The notes beneath the pieces were generated by a model. The model saw only the letters and a program-made list of their open reading frames with translations. It ran no database searches and was not told the DNA's origin. This document shows, piece after piece, positions 59,601 to 64,000 of a DNA stretch of 64,000 nt (position 1 is its first letter; every line of letters starts with the position of its first letter). The stretch spans positions 374,501 through 438,500 of the forward strand of contig NW_026960607.1 of NCBI RefSeq assembly GCF_021018805.1. The letters run 5' to 3'. The position numbers were made by a program, and so were the translations under genes. This DNA is from Prinia subflava. Taxonomy: Eukaryota > Chordata > Aves > Passeriformes > Cisticolidae.

Positions 59601-62600
59601 AAGCAGATGAGGTACAGTATCACCGCGGGGCCTGACCAGAAATGAGACTCGGGAGACAGATCTTGGTTCATCGGGCATGCAGGGCAGGAAGCCAACTTTA
59701 TTTACAAAAACCCACCTTTATACATTTCCTGTGAGGCCTGTGGATTGGAGGATGGAATACCCACCTCCCACCACATTGGCCAAGGAGGCTGTCATTCAAC
59801 CTCCCTTTCTCCTTGAGAAGGAATTCATAACAAGGGCAGTGTTTACAAAACATGGTCCTGTGTTTATATTCACAAGCGCGAGAAACTGCACATTTCTCCT
59901 TTAATATGAACGCTTGGCAAACCAGGAAAAAACCTCATGGCAACAGTACAGAAGCATAGAGAATACAGCTTCTTAGAGCCCAGCAGTTATACTGATCAAT
60001 ATTCTTTGATAATTCTAAAACTCTACAACCTTTCCCAGGCAAATGAGTTCCTGCAAGACTTGCTGCTGAGGTAGTAGCTGATGTCCTAGCTCCTGCAGCC
60101 TTGCCTTGCTTACACTGGAGCCAGGCTGTCACCCAGGTACAGTTCAGCCTTCATGGAGCCAGGGAGGGGTTAGCCAGACTGGGAGAGCATAACTCCCAGG
60201 GGTTCTGAGAGCTGCCCTGCATGCTCATCCTGACATGAAACTGTCTGTGCCAAAAGCAGAAAGAGGCAAAGTGTAGTAATCTAAAGACAACTATATGTTC
60301 AATATGGTCATCTTTGAACAGTGACTGCAGAGATGGCCTTAGGACAATCCTTAGGGATATAGCAACAACAGAAGCACCTTGTGCTATCAGTTTATATAAT
60401 ACCCTCCCTAAATCTCATTTAATGCCTTAAATATGAAAATGGCTTTAACTCCTAGAATACATTAGCAATATTCATTTATGTTACTTTTTTTTTTGTTTGA
60501 GCAGCACTTAGAGCCAATTTTAGTGCACTGCGTACATTCTCAGATAACCCTAAGGGCCATCAATGTCTATGGATCAAATAAGGAAAAATGAGCCACTTCT
60601 GTCAATTGATACAGAATAATTTTAGAAGTATTTATCCTTTATGCGAGGCATAAAAAAGAAAAATTCAAAGGTAAAGAAGTTAAGCACTGCCAAAAACCTC
60701 ACTGAAGAAACATGGGACTCTTATTCAGTGTGACAGTGATCCTGATAAAAGAATTTGAACAGTCCAGCTGTGCAGCACTCAGTCTGTGCGGGGTGGGGTT
60801 ATATCGCTTTTGTACAACAGATGTGTGACACTTGCTGGGCTCAGATTGACTCATTAAGGGTATGAGGATGACACATTTTAAAAAAAGGAAAACAACTGAA
60901 AGAGAAGTTAGTGAGTTCTTAGGCTTTCATCTTTTTTCAAATGTGCCACTTGACTTTATGTGCAACATTTACATATCAGCGTTGTAAAACAGTTCTGTAA
61001 AATTCATGAGTTTGGGGCTGAGAAGGGAGTACTCTCAGGTTCTACACTTAGCACTGCTGCAGAGACTAAGACACTTCCTCATTAAATTACTGAAGTTCAT
61101 TAAATAATTCCCTTTTGACTGAGTAAAACAACTTTTTAGCACCACCTTGACTACAGAACTCATGAAATCTAAAATAAATTACAATGTCTGATATATGATT
61201 GATTTACTGTAAAAGGTGTTTTCAAAGATATTGGAAGCTGTGATAACTGCACAATATATTCACGCTAGATCACAGCTTGTAGATTCATGAGTACTTCCTA
61301 AGAAAACACCTTGTGTCCAATTCACACCTATTGTTTTAGGTAGTAGGACTTCAAATACATATTACAAATAAATTATTCTGTTGTAGAAAGAGTAGGGGAT
61401 GGTTATTACTGTTTTTAACTGGTACCAGACTTCCCAGTATATTCAAAGGAGTAAGACAAAACCTAATTGAAAACTTTCCTCTTTACCATGGTGGAAAAGA
61501 GTACAGTTACCTCACTCAAACACAGAACAGACAGTCTCACTGACCTTTATCTGTCTGGATATGCTGTTACATTGCTCTACTGCACATTTTTCAGGTGTTA
61601 CAAGGCAGAACAGATTATCAAGGGTATGTACACCCTGCCAGCTACAAGGACAAAAGGCACAAACACACATAAGAGATAAGGCCACAACAAGTATAGTAAA
61701 AAAGATTGCTTTTTGTTTTCCAAATGTCCTTCTTTTCTATCACAAACATTTTTTTTCAAGAAATGTAAGAGTCAGATTTTGAATAAATGTGTAAGCGAAA
61801 AAAGAGCTGAGCAGAGGCTGTTTATGAGACGCCTGCTTTCACACCACATGCTTTTACTAGCTAGATATCAAAATACTAGAGCCAAACTTGCCTGCGTACT
61901 TCATTGTTTACTCTTTCTCAGACTGGCATAGGCAAGCAGATGTAAAGTATTTCCAAATAGAAGCAGAGAGGGTACTAAATGACAGTCAGTGTTGGCACAG
62001 AATTTGGTGTGGATAATCAGCAAGGTTTCTAGAGCGGCATGATTCTTACAAAGCGGTAACATTACAGTCTGCTTCCCTCTTTCAGCTTCTCACAGCCATT
62101 GACCTTCAAGGTTTTTCAAAGTCCTTGCAAGTGCCAAGAAATTAACTAAAACTGCACAGGATTTTGACAGTCTCAGGAAAAACAAGTGAACTAGGGCTGA
62201 GAAGTTCTCTTCCTGTTAGAGAAAGTATGTTTTAGACAAAAAAGAAAATCTTTGGTCTTCACATCCTTCTTAAGTACTCAGTAAATGCTTTTAAGGCATA
62301 GATTTAACATCATGGATATGATTTTGATTTACTGTTAAAAATACTTGGGTTTATGCAGAGATTATATTAATAATGTTGTGAAAAGGATGAATACCTGAAT
62401 CACAAGCTCCTCCTCTTAGACCCTCTTGACTGAGTTAAGGATTGTCCAGCTGGCCAGAGAAATTACACATCTCCTGATCCCAGTCCTCCAAGGACACCCA
62501 TGCATACATGTGAAAGACGGTGAAGGAAGATGACAGTAGCAGTCACAGCAATCTGATCCAGCCTGACTTCTACTGATAAATTCCTTACCTCTCAGCACAC

Positions 62601-64000
62601 ATTAATCTCATAAAGCGTGGGCAACAGGACCAAAAAGAAGAAACTTTAACAAAGGAATTCATTATTGCCAAGAAGTAGCAAACAGTAAGACACATATAAA
62701 TTGGAGTTTTTTTGAACATCTGTAACTGATTGCTTAAAAAGAAGAATTAAGGATTGCTAGTACCAGAGAAAGTTATTTAAAAATCTCACTATGAGGTAAT
62801 TTACCTTTCTCAAAAGAAATTCTGAGGAATAGTAGAGGTACCTATGTTTAGAAGTTTATGGTCCAGTCTTGTCCACTGGGAATATGCAGACTAGTGTCTG
62901 ACCTTACCAAATGTTTTGGTCAAAGTTTCAACTTCATCCTCTGGTTTCAAATATGAAAGTTAATTTTCTGACAGCCCCAAAAACATCTCCCCAAAAAATC
63001 AAAGAAGGCTGGAACTCACAGTACAGATATTCCTATGTTTTTTAAAAAAGTAGCACGATACACTGGAAGAGTAAAGCCTTCTTTATATATCCTAATGAAC
63101 TGAGAGGAAAGAGCCCTCTACATGTGACCTATCCATGGAGTGAAGTTGCTGTGGTTCTTGGGGGCAAAGGCCACAGCAATTTTTCAGTGCAACTAAGGAA
63201 GTAATTTCCTCTCCTGGCACTCCTTGTGTTCTCATTTCTTCTGCACAAAACAAACTGTCAAAGCAAGCTTTGCTACATCTCTGCCCTTCAGAGAGGTCAG
63301 AATGCAGAACATTTTAGATCACAGGTGGAGATTTGCAGCTGGCTGTTTGCTCAGCCCCTGCTCTGGAGTGATGCTCAGATACTGGCTTCTCTTTTGTGGT
63401 CTCTCCCTCCCCTCATCCATCAATAGAGAAACTGTATTTGTCTGCTACTGGTGCCCAGTGATGACAGCACCTACAGAATGTAGAGAACAGCTGAGCAAAA
63501 TCAGTTGTTTTAAAAGGAAAGTATCCAGGCCTTGCTTGTCACATTTCACATGTGAGCAAACCTAACTCCATCTGCACACAATTGTCCTTGTAAGGACAGG
63601 AGGAGGTATACCAGTAGATATGCAAAAAACCCCAGGCAGTGACTTCAGACCTCATTTTTACTAAGCTGATTCTCTGAATCTAAAATCTTCTGCGACATGC
63701 AGTAATGAGTGCTACATACTTTTTTCCTCATTCTTGTACTCATTGTTCATACATCATATACCCTGTACACACAAAGTTGCAATGAGTTACAAAAGCAACA
63801 GTGATAGTTCTAAGACATTACAGTTTCTCATTTTAATGGATAGTTCAGGGATTGTTTCAACCACTGTGAACTTCCTTAATAACACTACTTACCATCAGGT
63901 TTACTCTGATTTAATAATTTTAATTTCCCACAATCTAAAATGTTAGATTCATTTTAATTTGATCTATTCCTCACCTCCCCCCAGGCAGCAGGTGGAGGCT
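56679..64000 (-). other. GALNTL6: GALNTL6 intron, continues past the window
   Basis: No further exon was found up to the right edge, so this intron is at least 7.3 kb, which suits the known large size of this gene. It contains a candidate LTR at 59608-59937. The rest is unique AT-rich sequence with short A- and T-runs. Confidence 0.65.
59608..59937 (-). repeat. candidate short LTR, minus strand
   Basis: The ends TGAGGT and ACCTCA form a perfect 6-bp inverted repeat around 330 bp. On the minus strand there is a TATA-like tataaagg followed by aataaagttgg and a GC-rich end (gtctcccgagtctcatttc...ccccgcgg), the order expected of U3-R-U5. No matching target duplication is seen (agcaga and tggcaa), so the boundaries are provisional. 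Confidence 0.4.

Noticed and set aside
56679..64000. Further GALNTL6 exons upstream of the lectin domain
   Set aside because: I found no catalytic-domain motif with splice sites on the minus strand here.
1..64000. CRISPR arrays, bacterial operons or other prokaryotic systems
   Set aside because: There are no spaced repeats and no dense coding; introns, LTR elements and CR1 show this is animal DNA.

Overview
The window is animal nuclear DNA, most likely from a bird and probably a songbird. The evidence is a typical avian CR1 LINE 3' end, several LTR-retrotransposon families of avian type, and three spliced exons of a conserved vertebrate gene. Most of the 64 kb is AT-rich, non-coding sequence.

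Host gene: the right third (about 43.5-64 kb) lies in the 3' end of a minus-strand gene. Three exons with exact splice sites and matching phase (56562-56678, 50559-50708, 43848-44012) encode 143 residues: the end of the ricin-like lectin domain of a polypeptide N-acetylgalactosaminyltransferase. The best match is GALNTL6, whose very long introns are known. The catalytic exons lie beyond the right edge. Intron sequence between the exons holds an LTR, a CpG island and a second candidate LTR. From about 43.5 kb leftwards the sequence is intergenic and rich in transposable elements.

Retroelements: (1) a minus-strand class II (betaretrovirus-like, ERVK) provirus at about 13954-18604 has 320-bp LTRs that differ by one base. 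Its interior is badly broken: MA only in gag, a dUTPase-protease frame with stops, RT-RNase H with stops, a shrunken rearranged integrase remnant, and an Env transmembrane tail. It sits inside what looks like an older LTR. (2) A plus-strand class III (ERVL-type, env-less) provirus at 28163-36444 has 820-bp LTRs and a perfect 5-bp target duplication. Its gag is split by a nested 1349-bp solo LTR with its own 5-bp duplication, and its pol is decayed but easy to read. (3) Solo LTRs: a pair of one family at 934-1538 and 4914-5517, a pair of another at 26889-27487 and 44211-44918, and weaker candidates at 19422-20068 and 59608-59937. (4) A CR1 fragment at about 36512-37012 (minus) lies next to the ERVL provirus.

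The most interesting signals are the contrast between near-identical LTRs and a ruined interior in the class II provirus, the fact that all eight in-frame pol-region stops there are TAG, the cleanly dated nested insertion in the ERVL provirus, and an intronic CpG island in GALNTL6. I found no non-transposon system that I would call new.
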